NCBI RefSeq assembly: GCF_027891095.1
Contig: NZ_JAQIIO010000004.1
Span: forward strand, 186,001-250,000
Length of the DNA stretch: 64,000 bases
Direction: 5' to 3'
From: Aliiroseovarius salicola
GTDB lineage: Bacteria; Pseudomonadota; Alphaproteobacteria; Rhodobacterales; Rhodobacteraceae
The first letter of the stretch is position 1; each line of letters opens with the position of its first letter. Positions 19,012 to 27,898 of this stretch are shown piece after piece. Under the pieces are notes generated by a model. That model was not told the DNA's origin. It worked only from the letters and a program-made list of their open reading frames with translations, and did not search any database. A program made the translations under genes and the position numbers.

Positions 19012-19461
19012 ATGTCGAAATTGTTGCGCGTTGGGCTGGCATTCATGCTGGCAGGTGCTGTTGCGGCCTGTTCGGCAACCTACCGAAATCATGGCTATAT
19101 GCCGACGGATGCGGATATTGAATCCGTTGCCGTGGGCGCGGACACTCGTGAAACGGTTGCCGAAAAAATCGGTCAGCCGGGCACGGCAGGCCTGTTGACC
19201 GATAGTGGTTGGTACTACGTGCAAAGCCGTTTCAAGCATTACACCTATAATGCCCCTGAAGAGATTGACCGTCAGGTTCTGGCTGTCAGCTTTGATGGCA
19301 AAGGGCAGGTTGCAAATGTTGAACGATTTGGTCTGGAACAGGGCCGGGTTGTGGTGCTCGAGCGCCGCGTGATCGAGAGCAACATCAGTGGTGTAGGATT
19401 CCTTCGCCAGTTGTTCGGCGCGCTTGGGCGTATCGATATTGGAGACGCGCTTGGCGGCTGA
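19012..19461 (+). CDS. bamE: Outer membrane assembly lipoprotein BamE (SmpA/OmlA)
   Basis: The product is a 149-residue lipoprotein. The signal peptide ends in a lipobox with Cys20 in AGAVAACSATY. The BamE fold follows, with ADTRETVAEKIGQPGTAGLL and the strand segment GWYYVQSRFKHYTYNAP. BamE helps the BAM complex insert beta-barrel proteins into the outer membrane. GGGGGG stands 3-8 bases ahead of the ATG. It is divergent from yceD and is followed by a strong terminator. Confidence 0.93.
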   Translation: MSKLLRVGLAFMLAGAVAACSATYRNHGYMPTDADIESVAVGADTRETVAEKIGQPGTAGLLTDSGWYYVQSRFKHYTYNAPEEIDRQVLAVSFDGKGQVANVERFGLEQGRVVVLERRVIESNISGVGFLRQLFGALGRIDIGDALGG

Positions 19462-19490
19462 TCAGATAATATCGTCGTGAAACTTCTGAA

Positions 19491-19516
19491 AAGGTGCCTG
19501 TTCGGGCGCCTTTTTT
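19491..19516 (+). terminator. Intrinsic terminator of bamE
   Basis: AAGGTGCC (19491-19498) pairs with GGCGCCTT (19505-19512), with one G-T wobble and a short loop, and is followed by T residues. It stands 30 bases after the bamE stop and next to the end of the convergent glycosyltransferase gene. Confidence 0.85.
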
Positions 19517-19529
19517 ATTGGGCCAGATA

Positions 19530-20282
19530 TTATTTGATCAGTGTAGTTTTATTGGCGTATCCAAATCTGTATGGAATTTCGTTGGTGTATAGCTCGCCGT
19601 AAAAGAAACGCCTCAGGTTGGCGCGCAGATACAACAGCCCCATATGCAAGAGACCATCGCGATCAAGGCGGCGTGGATTGAATGCGAACCGGCTGGTCAG
19701 CACTCCGAGACGGGTTTGATCCATTTGGGTCGCTTTCAGCGCATAGTTGCAATCTTCACAAAGGGTCAACGCTTCGTCAAACCCATCTATCTTGCGGTGC
19801 AGTTCAGGTGTTGAGAACAGACAGGCGCCAATTGCTGTGGGAAAGAACCATGCTGTTATCCGGATCCCAACATTAAAGGCTGCGTAGCCGGTCTTGTGGC
19901 GCCACGACAGCCCCTTTGCAGACATCGGAACAATACCGAGGTCCAGTCGGCGGATCTTCAAATCAGACAAGGCACAGGCAAGAAAATCTGATGAAAGCCG
20001 TGTGTCCGCATCCAGAAACAGCAACCGTTCACCTCGGGCTTTGTTAGCACCTGTATTTCGCCCCAGACTGACGCCGCGACGGGTCATCGGGATAACCTGA
20101 TATCGCGCGAATCTATGCGCCCATGCCCATGACACAGCCAGCGTATTGTCGCTGCTGTTGCTGTCGACGTGGATGATCTCGAAATCCTGAGTGCTCTGGT
20201 TCGCCAGGTCACCAAGCAGTCGTGGCAACTGGTTTTGCTCGTTCAGGGTGATGATGATGATCGAAAGGGTGGGGGCGAGCAT
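19530..20282 (-). CDS. Glycosyltransferase family 2 protein
   Basis: The product is a 250-residue GT-A fold enzyme, starting LAPTLSIIIITLNEQNQ. The nucleotide-sugar contact is IIHVDSNSSDNT, and the metal-binding DxD motif appears as LFLDADTRLSSDF (about residues 92-104). Such enzymes transfer sugars from nucleotide donors to lipids or polysaccharides; the substrate is unknown. I took ATG 20280-20282; the same frame can be extended to a GTG at 20381. No membrane segment is obvious except a weak one near residue 140. It is not linked to other polysaccharide genes. Confidence 0.85.
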   Translation of the reverse strand: MLAPTLSIIIITLNEQNQLPRLLGDLANQSTQDFEIIHVDSNSSDNTLAVSWAWAHRFARYQVIPMTRRGVSLGRNTGANKARGERLLFLDADTRLSSDFLACALSDLKIRRLDLGIVPMSAKGLSWRHKTGYAAFNVGIRITAWFFPTAIGACLFSTPELHRKIDGFDEALTLCEDCNYALKATQMDQTRLGVLTSRFAFNPRRLDRDGLLHMGLLYLRANLRRFFYGELYTNEIPYRFGYANKTTLIK

Positions 20283-20606
20283 TCGTCGAGGGATGAGTTT
20301 CTTGGCGTTGAGGGAAAGGTTACGATTTACAGTGTCCAAAGGGTTGTGACTGCCAGGAAACCATAGGAGGGGTGTGCGCACTCATAAAGTGAAAATTTGC
20401 AGAGGCACACCAATAAGTTGCTGTGCGGGCGTGCTCGCCACGAAACCAGCTACGAAGTCAGCCGCTGCGGCATTGTGCGAAAGGCGAGGGGCCACAGGAA
20501 AAACGAGCCAGACCGCAATGTCGATCCAGCCAAGCTGTTCCCAACATTTCGATCTGCTCACGACATTCAACGTGATGGGTGGTCTAGATGCCAGTAATTG
20601 ACCCCG

Positions 20607-21005
20607 TCAGCCTTCTTTCGGCTCAAACCTCAGGCAAACCCCGTTGATGCAATACCGCAATCCGGTTGGGCCGGGCCCATCCGGAAAAACATGGCCCAGA
20701 TGCGCTCCGCAGTCCTCGCAATGGACTTCGGTGCGAACCATGCCGAAACTGCGGTCGGATTCCTCTCCGACGGGAGCATCTGAACGCGGCGCGGAAAAAG
20801 CTGGCCAGCCACATCCGCTTTCAAACTTTTCCTCTTTATCAAACAGGGCCGCCCCACAACAGACACAACGAAAGGTTCCATCCCCTTCCGGGAATCCGGG
20901 ATGGGAAAACGCTCGTTCGGTTGCGGCATTGCGCGTGACTTGAAAGGTCAGCTCGTCTCCGAGTGCTTCGCGCCACTCGTCATCTGTCTTCGTGACTTTG
21001 GCCAT
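20607..21005 (-). CDS. msrB: Peptide-methionine (R)-S-oxide reductase
   Basis: The product is a 132-residue MsrB. Zinc is bound by CVCC (about residues 48-51) and CEDC (about residues 97-100). The catalytic Cys is in LRYCINGVCLRF near the C-terminus; the second Cys in this motif, where many MsrB proteins have Ser, could matter for recycling. It reduces the R form of methionine sulfoxide in proteins. A perfect inverted repeat lies between this gene and the divergent olsB (21034-21057). Confidence 0.96.
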   Translation of the reverse strand: MAKVTKTDDEWREALGDELTFQVTRNAATERAFSHPGFPEGDGTFRCVCCGAALFDKEEKFESGCGWPAFSAPRSDAPVGEESDRSFGMVRTEVHCEDCGAHLGHVFPDGPGPTGLRYCINGVCLRFEPKEG

Positions 21006-21033
21006 ATTGCCCCCTTTCAGGTTTTCCCGTGTG

Positions 21034-21057
21034 TTTGTGATAAACCCATGTCACAAA
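21034..21057. promoter_or_regulatory. Palindrome between divergent msrB and olsB
   Basis: TTTGTGA (21034-21040) and TCACAAA (21051-21057) form a perfect 7-base inverted repeat with a 10-base spacer. It lies 28 bases upstream of msrB and 75 bases upstream of olsB. The half-sites look like CRP-family TGTGA, but the spacing is 10 rather than 6, so it is more likely a site for another dimeric regulator. No regulator gene is next to it. Confidence 0.5.
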
Positions 21058-21132
21058 TCCACGGCAGGATGGGTTCAGAATTGTATCTATCTAAGCGGCG
21101 CGAGGCGGCGCGCCAAGTGTGGAGAAAGACCG

Positions 21133-21867
21133 ATGGCGAAAATGTGTGCTCCGCGTTACCGGGTGCGGTTTGCAGAAACCAAAGCTGATCTGTTGTCGGC
21201 ACAAGCCCTGCGGCACCGGTGCTTTCGCGGCGGAGAGGGGTTTGATCGTGATGCGCATGATGAGGTTTGTCGCCATATCCTGATCGAGCATCGCCTAAGG
21301 AAAGAGCTGGTAGCCTGTCTGCGCATTTTGCCGCTGTCTCATGGGGAGGAGATCGGCAAAAGTTATTCCGCACTATTCTATGATTTGAAGCCGCTGAGTG
21401 AATATGGCGCGCCGCTGGCTGAGATTGGCCGGTTCTGTATCTCTCCAAGTCTAAAGGATGGCGCGGATGTTCTGCGCCTCCTGTGGGGGGAACTGACCCG
21501 CTATGTGGATGAACAAGGGATTGGTATGTTGTTTGGCTGCGTGTCTTTTCAAGGGACGGATGTCGAGGACTATCTTGATACATTTGATCTGTTGCGTGAC
21601 GGGCGTATTGCCCCCCGCCGCTGGCGACCCCTGATAAAATCCCAAGATGTCTTCCGGTTTTCTGACCGCGATCGAAAGGATACGGATCGGAAGCGAGGTC
21701 TTCGCATGATGCCCCCCCTTCTGCGCACCTATCTGGCCATGGGCGGATGGGTGAGCGATCATGCTGTTGTGGATGAAGATCTGGGAACATTGCATGTGTT
21801 TACCGGGGTGGAAATCTCTTCTGTGCCTCAAAAGCGTGCGCAGATGCTTCGGGCAGCACAGGAATAG
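21133..21867 (+). CDS. olsB: GNAT-fold acyltransferase, OlsB-like (ornithine lipid synthesis)
   Basis: The product is a 244-residue protein of the OlsB/hemolysin-type acyltransferase group. It starts RYRVRFAETKADLLSAQALR, a typical N-terminus of the family. The core reads EIGRFCISPSLKDGADVLRL, and MLFGCVSFQGTD supplies the acyl-binding strand. OlsB joins a 3-hydroxyacyl chain from ACP to ornithine, giving lyso-ornithine lipid. GGAGAAAG stands ahead of ATG 21133. No olsA is adjacent, so the second acylation would have to be encoded elsewhere. The family is well supported; the exact substrate is inferred. Confidence 0.82.
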   Translation: MAKMCAPRYRVRFAETKADLLSAQALRHRCFRGGEGFDRDAHDEVCRHILIEHRLRKELVACLRILPLSHGEEIGKSYSALFYDLKPLSEYGAPLAEIGRFCISPSLKDGADVLRLLWGELTRYVDEQGIGMLFGCVSFQGTDVEDYLDTFDLLRDGRIAPRRWRPLIKSQDVFRFSDRDRKDTDRKRGLRMMPPLLRTYLAMGGWVSDHAVVDEDLGTLHVFTGVEISSVPQKRAQMLRAAQE

Positions 21868-21898
21868 GGATATGAGCATCCGGGTGTTGCTCTCACCT

Positions 21899-21959
21899 GA
21901 GGGGCGCTGCCCCTCGGCTTTAAGCCTCACCCCGAGGTATTTCCGGCAAGAAAAAAGGG
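21899..21959 (+). repeat. REP-like intergenic palindromic element, copy B
   Basis: Between olsB and the ABC-F gene lie GAGGGGCGCTGCCCCTC (21899-21915), GGCTTTAAGCC (21917-21927) and CACCCCGAGGTATTTCCGGC (21928-21947), followed by AAGAAAAAAGGG. The last part is an exact inverted copy of 23864-23895, so the ABC-F gene lies between two inverted copies. Confidence 0.8.
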
Positions 21960-22023
21960 AAGGCGGTTGTTACGAAGGGGCTTTCTCGTTGACCTGCAGG
22001 GTCACTCCCCCTAGTTCAGCCCC

Positions 22024-23859
22024 ATGGCACGTATACCTCTTTTGCAGATGACTGACATTTCGCTGACCTTTGGCGGTGATCCGGTTTTTGATGAGCTTGA
22101 CCTAGTGGTGCAACCACAGGATCGGGTGGCGCTGGTTGGGCGAAATGGCTCTGGCAAATCGACCTTGATGAAGGTGATGGCGGGAATGATCGAACCGGAC
22201 CGGGGCGAACGCGTCCTCTCTCCGGGCGTGTCCGTTGGATATATGGAACAACACCCCGACCTGTCCGCATTTACCACGCTTGGCGATTTTGCGGTGTCCG
22301 GGCTGGAGCCGGGTCAGGATTATCTGGTGGAGCGCGTGGCCGAGGGGTTGAAGATGAACCTTGAGGCTCCGGTCGGAACGGCGTCCGGTGGGGAACGGCG
22401 GCGAGCAGCATTGGCGAAACTGCTCGCAGAAGCCCCAGATCTGATGTTGCTGGACGAACCCACCAACCATCTGGATATTCAGGCCATTCAATGGCTGGAG
22501 GATGAACTCAATTCCACCCGCGCCGGCTACGTTCTGATCAGCCACGACCGGGCTTTCCTGCGCAATCTCACGCGCGCTACACTTTGGGTGGACCGCGGTC
22601 AGGTGCGTCGTCAGGAAAAAGGGTTTGCACATTTCGAGATCTGGCGTGACAAAGTGTGGGAAGAGGAAGACCAGAACCGCCACAAGCTTAATCGCAAGAT
22701 CAAATCCGAAGCCCGTTGGGCGGTGGAAGGGATCAGTGCACGCCGCAAGCGCAATCAGGGGCGCCTGCGCGAACTGGCCAAGTTGCGCGATGAGCGCGCC
22801 AGTCAAATCAAGCGCAAAGGGGCAGCTGAAATGGTGCTCGATGCGGGGCCGAAATCTGGTCGCCGCGTGATGGAAGCGCAAGGAATATCAAAGTCCTACG
22901 GAGACAAGCTGATCTTACGCCCCTTCGATCTTCGGGTAATGCGCGGCGAATGTGTGGCTTTTGTTGGTCCCAATGGAGCGGGTAAGACAACGCTTTTGAA
23001 AATGCTGATCGGTCAGGAAACCCCCGACGAGGGAACCGTGACACTTGGAACCGGCATCGAAATGGCGGTATTTGATCAGAACCGCTCGACACTGGTCGAG
23101 GATGACAGCCTGTGGGAGAACCTGACCGGGGACCCGGAAATGCGTGTCTCTGGCAAGGCCGATCAGGTCATGGTACGCGGCAATCCCAAACATGTGGTGG
23201 GTTACCTCAAGGAATTCCTGTTTGACGAGGCGCAGGCGCGTGCGCCCGTGCGGTCCTTGTCCGGGGGGGAAAAGGCGCGGCTGATCCTTGCCAAGATCAT
23301 GGCGCGACAGTCAAACCTTCTCGTCCTGGATGAACCGACCAATGATTTGGACGTGGAGACGCTGGATCTTCTGCAGGACATTTTGGGGTCTTACGAAGGG
23401 ACGGTCCTGTTGGTCAGCCACGACAGGGATTTCCTTGATCGTGTGGCACACCGCACCATTGCGATGGAAGGGAACGGTCGCGCGACAATCTACCCTGGTG
23501 GTTGGTCGGATTATCAGGCGCAGAAAGACGAAGAAGCACCGTCTGCACCTACGAAGAAGAAAGTCAAATCGGCCGGTAAACCCAAGGCAGACACACCAGC
23601 TTCGCCGACACAGGGGGCGTCTCAGGGGCTGTCGTTCACCGAGCAACACCGGCTGGAAGCGCTGCCCGGAGAGATTGACCGTCTTATGGCGGAAATCGCC
23701 AAGCTCGAAGAGTTCCTGATGGACCCCAATCTCTTTTCAGAAGCCCCGGTCAAATTTAAAAAAGCATCCGAAGGGCTTGCGGAGCGGCAACAAAAACTCG
23801 CGGCCGCCGAAGAAGAATGGCTTTTACTCGAAGAAAAATCCGAGCTGGCCAAGGGCTGA
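22024..23859 (+). CDS. uup: ABC-F family ATP-binding protein (Uup-like)
   Basis: The product is a 611-residue duplicated ATPase without membrane segments. Two Walker A motifs, GRNGSGKST (about residues 39-47) and GPNGAGKTT (about residues 319-327), pair with signatures SGGERRRAALAKLL and SGGEKARLILAKIM and with the DEPTNHLD/DEPTNDLD Walker B blocks. A Lys-rich linker and a C-terminal coiled coil of about 80 residues resemble Uup. ABC-F proteins act on ribosomes or on DNA junctions; Uup lowers precise transposon excision. It is flanked by inverted REP-like elements and stands alone. Confidence 0.93.
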   Translation: MARIPLLQMTDISLTFGGDPVFDELDLVVQPQDRVALVGRNGSGKSTLMKVMAGMIEPDRGERVLSPGVSVGYMEQHPDLSAFTTLGDFAVSGLEPGQDYLVERVAEGLKMNLEAPVGTASGGERRRAALAKLLAEAPDLMLLDEPTNHLDIQAIQWLEDELNSTRAGYVLISHDRAFLRNLTRATLWVDRGQVRRQEKGFAHFEIWRDKVWEEEDQNRHKLNRKIKSEARWAVEGISARRKRNQGRLRELAKLRDERASQIKRKGAAEMVLDAGPKSGRRVMEAQGISKSYGDKLILRPFDLRVMRGECVAFVGPNGAGKTTLLKMLIGQETPDEGTVTLGTGIEMAVFDQNRSTLVEDDSLWENLTGDPEMRVSGKADQVMVRGNPKHVVGYLKEFLFDEAQARAPVRSLSGGEKARLILAKIMARQSNLLVLDEPTNDLDVETLDLLQDILGSYEGTVLLVSHDRDFLDRVAHRTIAMEGNGRATIYPGGWSDYQAQKDEEAPSAPTKKKVKSAGKPKADTPASPTQGASQGLSFTEQHRLEALPGEIDRLMAEIAKLEEFLMDPNLFSEAPVKFKKASEGLAERQQKLAAAEEEWLLLEEKSELAKG

Positions 23860-23863
23860 TGCT

Positions 23864-23925
23864 CTTTTTTCTTGCCGGAAATACCTCGGGGTGAGGCCGC
23901 AGGCCGAGGGGCTGAGCCCCTAGGC
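23864..23925 (-). repeat. REP-like intergenic palindromic element, copy C (inverted)
   Basis: This is the mirror copy of the element at 21899. CTTTTTTCTTGCCGGAAATA begins at about 23864 and continues to GGTGAGG at 23895, identical to the reverse complement of the left copy over about 32 bases. GGCCGCAGGCC and AGGGGCTGAGCCCCT complete the element. The T-run after a hairpin on either strand could end transcription of the ABC-F gene. Confidence 0.8.
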
Positions 23926-23979
23926 TAATGCCTGACCAGCAAAGAGTGGCGGCGCGGAAGGTCCCCGCACCGCCGCAGA

Positions 23980-25518
23980 TTATCGCTTCAGGTGGATGTT
24001 GAATGCCGTACGGATCTGGGCATCCAGCTGCGGATCAAATGCGGCTTGCGACGGCTTTGCCAGCATCTCGATTTTCCGTGCCGTTGCGTTGGCAATCAGG
24101 TCTGGTTTGCCATTTTCTGCCCATTCCTTAGGTGACGTCCTGTCGCCCAATTTTGGGTACACATAATCTGCCTGCATCCGGCTCAGGGTCTGAGCTGTAC
24201 CAAGATAATGGCCAGGCCCACCAAGACAGACAGATGCAATCTGATCCAGGGCAAGGGTCTCATCCGTCACTTCAATGCCACGTACGACGCGTTGCGCCTG
24301 TCCGATCAGATCGTCCCCCAGGATCAGGCTTTCAAAGCAGAATCCCAGCAGTGACGCGTGCATGCCGGCGGCCTCATAGACCATATTTACCCCTGCAAGA
24401 CCTGCGGTGACGTTTGAGCACATCTGCTCCCAACCGGCTTGCATGTCAGGCAGTTTTGCATCTGACGCACCGGCTGCGGCTCCGCCGGGAAGCCCATAAA
24501 AATGGTGCATCTGTGCGCAGCCTGAGGTGAGCAGGGCCTGTTCCCCTGATCCCACCGACATGGCGCCGGTGCGCAGATCAAGCCCTAAGGGCCAGGTGCC
24601 CATGATCGCAGGGTGGCCCGGCTTGATGGCGTTGACATACACAAGCCCTGCAAGGCATTCCGCTGTCGCCTGCACAATCGCGCCGGCCACTGTTGAGGGA
24701 GCGGTTGCCCCGGCCATGCCGGCGGACAGGAGCAGCACCGGCATTCCTGCCCGGACGCATTCCTCCATCACCTCGCAGCTTTCGGTGGCGAACTTCATGG
24801 GAGGAACGACAAAGCAGTTGCTATTGGACACAAAGGGTCGTTCGCGCCATTTGTCTTCACCACCGGCAATCATGTGAAGCATTTCGATCGCTGGTTTTAC
24901 AAATCCCGGTTCTGTAAATGACACGCCCACATGTTTGGTCGTGCCAGAGCAGCAGGCGTAAATCGAATTCAGATCCATTTCACAATTGTCAGCGATGTCT
25001 CGGCAGACCATTGGGCGTTGCAGAAAATGGATGTTCTCGAGCTGGTCGGCAATCCGGGCGGCATCGTGCAAATCCTGCACGGTGCTGTCACGATAGTTTC
25101 GCCCGTCCACATCCACCATGCTAACGGCGGCCCCTGCGGTACCGTAATGCACGCAGTTACCGGAAAGCTTCATGTCATTTCGTGGATCGCGGCCATGCAG
25201 CGAAATGGATTTTGCCGCAATCGCCAAAGTGTCTTCCACCACGGATCGCGGAAACCGCAATCGGCCGTCATCTCCAAGGATTGCTCCGGCTTTGGTTAAG
25301 ATCTCTACGCCACTTGGTGGGGCGTCAGCGAGGCCGATGGTTTCAAGTGCCTCAAGGGCTGCGTTGTGAATGCGCAGGATCTCGGCATCCGACAGGGGGC
25401 GGAAAGTGCCGCCTTCCATACCGGGGCGTATCGGGCGAATGTCATCTGACAGGGGGCCAGCGCGAAGCGCTTTGCGGGCGGCGCGACCGCCGGAACGGCG
25501 GGCAGATGGTGAACTCAT
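23980..25518 (-). CDS. Trimethylamine methyltransferase (MttB) family protein, non-pyrrolysine type
   Basis: The product is a 512-residue MttB-superfamily protein with no in-frame amber codon, so it belongs to the non-pyrrolysine branch. Related enzymes move a methyl group from quaternary amines such as glycine betaine to a cobalamin protein. The N-terminus RPIRPGMEGGTFRPLSDAEI and the glycine-rich PSTVAGAIVQATAECLAGLV are typical of the family. ATG 25516-25518 is preferred to an upstream TTG. No corrinoid protein or activating gene adjoins it. A role in methylated-amine use would fit the sarcosine oxidase operon 31 kb away, but the substrate is unknown. Confidence 0.85.
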   Translation of the reverse strand: MSSPSARRSGGRAARKALRAGPLSDDIRPIRPGMEGGTFRPLSDAEILRIHNAALEALETIGLADAPPSGVEILTKAGAILGDDGRLRFPRSVVEDTLAIAAKSISLHGRDPRNDMKLSGNCVHYGTAGAAVSMVDVDGRNYRDSTVQDLHDAARIADQLENIHFLQRPMVCRDIADNCEMDLNSIYACCSGTTKHVGVSFTEPGFVKPAIEMLHMIAGGEDKWRERPFVSNSNCFVVPPMKFATESCEVMEECVRAGMPVLLLSAGMAGATAPSTVAGAIVQATAECLAGLVYVNAIKPGHPAIMGTWPLGLDLRTGAMSVGSGEQALLTSGCAQMHHFYGLPGGAAAGASDAKLPDMQAGWEQMCSNVTAGLAGVNMVYEAAGMHASLLGFCFESLILGDDLIGQAQRVVRGIEVTDETLALDQIASVCLGGPGHYLGTAQTLSRMQADYVYPKLGDRTSPKEWAENGKPDLIANATARKIEMLAKPSQAAFDPQLDAQIRTAFNIHLKR

Positions 25519-25761
25519 ATCAAGGTCCAATTTGTTGTGAAGGGGTCGCTTGGGTGGAAAAATTCCGCTTACGGTCGCCCGCGCGCAGCTCGGCCCCGTT
25601 CAGCGCCAATGGTCCTTATAACAATGGAAATGAGCCAGTTTAAGCTGTCCATCTCATCCTCCCTGACCCATTTAGCGCCGGAAGGAAGCGGACAATCTCG
25701 CTTGTTTGCGTCAAAATTCCGTGTCGCAAATCGACAATAAAGGGATATTTGGCCCAGTCCC

Positions 25762-26403
25762 TTACCCCCGCAGTATCATGAATACTGCGGTGTAATGCAT
25801 GGCAGCCCCGGCAAGAACATGGCTGTGCCAGATGGCCCGGTTGAAGGGCAGATGGTCACGCACATGAAACAGGGTGCCAAGGGTGAAGAGAACCCCACCC
25901 CCGACAAGAAGGATCAGAATGGCGAGGCTGAAATTTGCAATCAGCGGACCGATGGCGAGCACTGCCAGCCACCCTTGCATCAACATCAACTGAAATGTGA
26001 ACCGTTCAAAACGCCCGAAGAAAAACAATTTCAGCGTGATGCCAACAAGCGCGATCGTCCAGGCCGCAAGGTTCAACGCCAACCCATTTGTGCCACCGAT
26101 CCCAACGAGGGCCAGAGGAGTATAGGTGCTGGCAATCAGGAAAAAGATGGCTGCGTGGTCAAAGCGGCGCAATACCGAACGGGCTTCGCGATGGAGTGTC
26201 ATATTGTACGCGGCAGACAAGAGGAATGAGGCGATTAGTCCTACGGCATAGATCGCGACAAGGGGAAGATGTCCCATGGGTCCGGAGTGTGCCGCCCAGA
26301 CCACCAAAGCGGTGGCCCCTGCAAAGGCCGCCAGCACGCCCAACCCGTGAATGACTCCGTCTGCGATATATTCCTTGATAGTGAATTCTTCTCCAAACTC
26401 CAT
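25762..26403 (-). CDS. trhA: PAQR/hemolysin III family membrane protein TrhA
   Basis: The product is a 213-residue protein with seven predicted membrane segments. The N-terminal IADGVIHGLGVLAAF and the C-terminal RAIWHSHVLAGAAMHY carry the histidines that bind zinc in PAQR proteins. Bacterial TrhA members help keep membrane lipid fluidity; the name hemolysin III is historical. ATG 26401-26403 follows AGAGGTGA. The reading frame extends far upstream, but that part is Arg-rich and not family-like. A TATAAT on the minus strand (complement of 26461-26466) could be its -10 element. Confidence 0.9.
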   Translation of the reverse strand: MEFGEEFTIKEYIADGVIHGLGVLAAFAGATALVVWAAHSGPMGHLPLVAIYAVGLIASFLLSAAYNMTLHREARSVLRRFDHAAIFFLIASTYTPLALVGIGGTNGLALNLAAWTIALVGITLKLFFFGRFERFTFQLMLMQGWLAVLAIGPLIANFSLAILILLVGGGVLFTLGTLFHVRDHLPFNRAIWHSHVLAGAAMHYTAVFMILRG

Positions 26404-27013
26404 CTCAATCACCTCTTGCCTGTAACTTATTCGTTTCGGGCGCGTCTCTGAAAATCGAGGATTATAACCCCGACGAAAAGCCCGCAAAACTGGTCGTGCA
26501 AAGCGTCGTCGCGATGGTCGTCCGTGGAGGTTTAACGCGCGTATCCCGTTGGGATAAAACGCTCTGCTCAACACGGGCAGGAAAGCGAAACGCTTCTGGA
26601 CCGGTCCTTTGATGTTAGCGCAAAAACGCGGCGGATTTGTGTTCGGTGCGGTAAATTCACCGTCAGAAATTGCAACAATTTTTGTTCAGTTGACGGGGCC
26701 GGTTCTGGAAATCAGGTTTTCATGAATTGGTAAAGATTTCCTTGCCTTAAAGGGCGCAGGATGGTGACCTTAATTTGGTTTGGGTCAAGATCAGGTTGCC
26801 ATGTGTTCGGGCAAATTGCCCGCATTGCACACGAATGACAAAGTTTTTGTCAGTTTTGGTACGCCTCCGATATCACCGCTGGTCACGACTCGCACAGTCG
26901 ATAAGCCAGCAGGCACGCCGACGCCAAATCAACTTCGGGCCTGAGTACCCGTGTATTATCGGTGCGGCCGAAACCGAAACAGGCACTCTTGGCATGGTCG
27001 GGGGGAAAAGGGC
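26404..27013. other. Intergenic region between trhA and tpiA
   Basis: These 610 bases lie between the trhA start and the tpiA stop. I find no convincing gene on either strand: a plus-strand frame from 26775 runs into antisense tpiA and has no family features. A minus-strand TATAAT at 26461-26466 stands 57 bases before trhA and may be its promoter. Nothing else stands out. Confidence 0.6.
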
Positions 27014-27760
27014 CTATGCTTTTTCCAGGGCTGTGATAATGGCAGAAAAATCATCGGCCTTGAGGCTTGCACCTCCCACCAGTGCTCCGTCCACGTTCGA
27101 CACCGCAAAGATCTCGGAAGCATTGCCGGGTTTGACCGAGCCACCATAGAGAATACGAGCCGAGCGCCCCACACCTTCGCCAAAGCGTCGCTCTAGGCGG
27201 GTGCGGATGAAATCATGCACTTCGCCGATTTGATCCAAGGTGGGCACCTTTCCAGTGCCAATGGCCCAGATCGGTTCATAGGCAACCACCAGGTTTTCAC
27301 CGGTTACCTGATCCGGGATAGATCCAGCCAACTGACCGCCGATGATATCCAGTGTGTTATTGGTTTCACGCTCTTCCAGACTTTCCCCAACGCAGATCAC
27401 CACTTTGAGGCCGGCTTCAATCGCAGCGCAGGCCTTTTGGCGCACATCACTGTCGCTTTCATCGTGATCTTCACGACGCTCTGAGTGGCCGAGGATCACA
27501 TGGGACGCACCGGCGTCCTTCAGCATCTCAGCTGAAATGTCACCCGTATGCGCGCCAGATGTGTTTTCATGGCAATCCTGCCCGCCAATGGCAATTTGCT
27601 CCCCTGCCTGAACACGTGCGGTTGAGATCAGAGTGGCGGGTGGACAGATCAGGATTTCGCAATCTGGTGCTCCATGCAGGCCTGAGAGCTTTTCAAGCTC
27701 GGCCAGGTTTGCCCCCAGCCCATTCATTTTCCAGTTGCCTGCTGCCAGTTTGCGCCGCAT
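27014..27760 (-). CDS. tpiA: Triose-phosphate isomerase
   Basis: The product is a 248-residue TIM barrel. It begins [13 protein letters not shown], with the Lys of the active site, and carries [10 protein letters not shown] with the catalytic His and [13 protein letters not shown] with the catalytic Glu and loop 6. It interconverts dihydroxyacetone phosphate and glyceraldehyde 3-phosphate. ATG 27758-27760 gives the expected N-terminus. It is divergent from the panE-like gene, 138 bases away. Confidence 0.97.
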   Translation of the reverse strand: MRRKLAAGNWKMNGLGANLAELEKLSGLHGAPDCEILICPPATLISTARVQAGEQIAIGGQDCHENTSGAHTGDISAEMLKDAGASHVILGHSERREDHDESDSDVRQKACAAIEAGLKVVICVGESLEERETNNTLDIIGGQLAGSIPDQVTGENLVVAYEPIWAIGTGKVPTLDQIGEVHDFIRTRLERRFGEGVGRSARILYGGSVKPGNASEIFAVSNVDGALVGGASLKADDFSAIITALEKA

Positions 27761-27898
27761 CGCGGATCCTCCAACTTTGTTTGCACTGTTTTCGGGTCTA
27801 GGGCAGGGGGCGTCAAGGGGGCAGGGTGGGCCGAGGTGAGTTTGTGGAGGTACAAACCCGTGATATGCTGGTGGCAATATAAGAAGGAGGGGTGCACA

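Noticed and set aside
20374-20601. Short frames on both strands between the glycosyltransferase and msrB
   Set aside because: None has a ribosome site or recognisable sequence; the stretch is about 220 bases of apparently non-coding DNA.
23980-25518. Pyrrolysine-containing trimethylamine methyltransferase
   Set aside because: There is no in-frame TAG; the frame is continuous and belongs to the non-pyrrolysine branch.
26775-27149. Plus-strand frame of 124 codons in the trhA-tpiA interval
   Set aside because: A large part is antisense to tpiA, and no ribosome site or family feature is seen.
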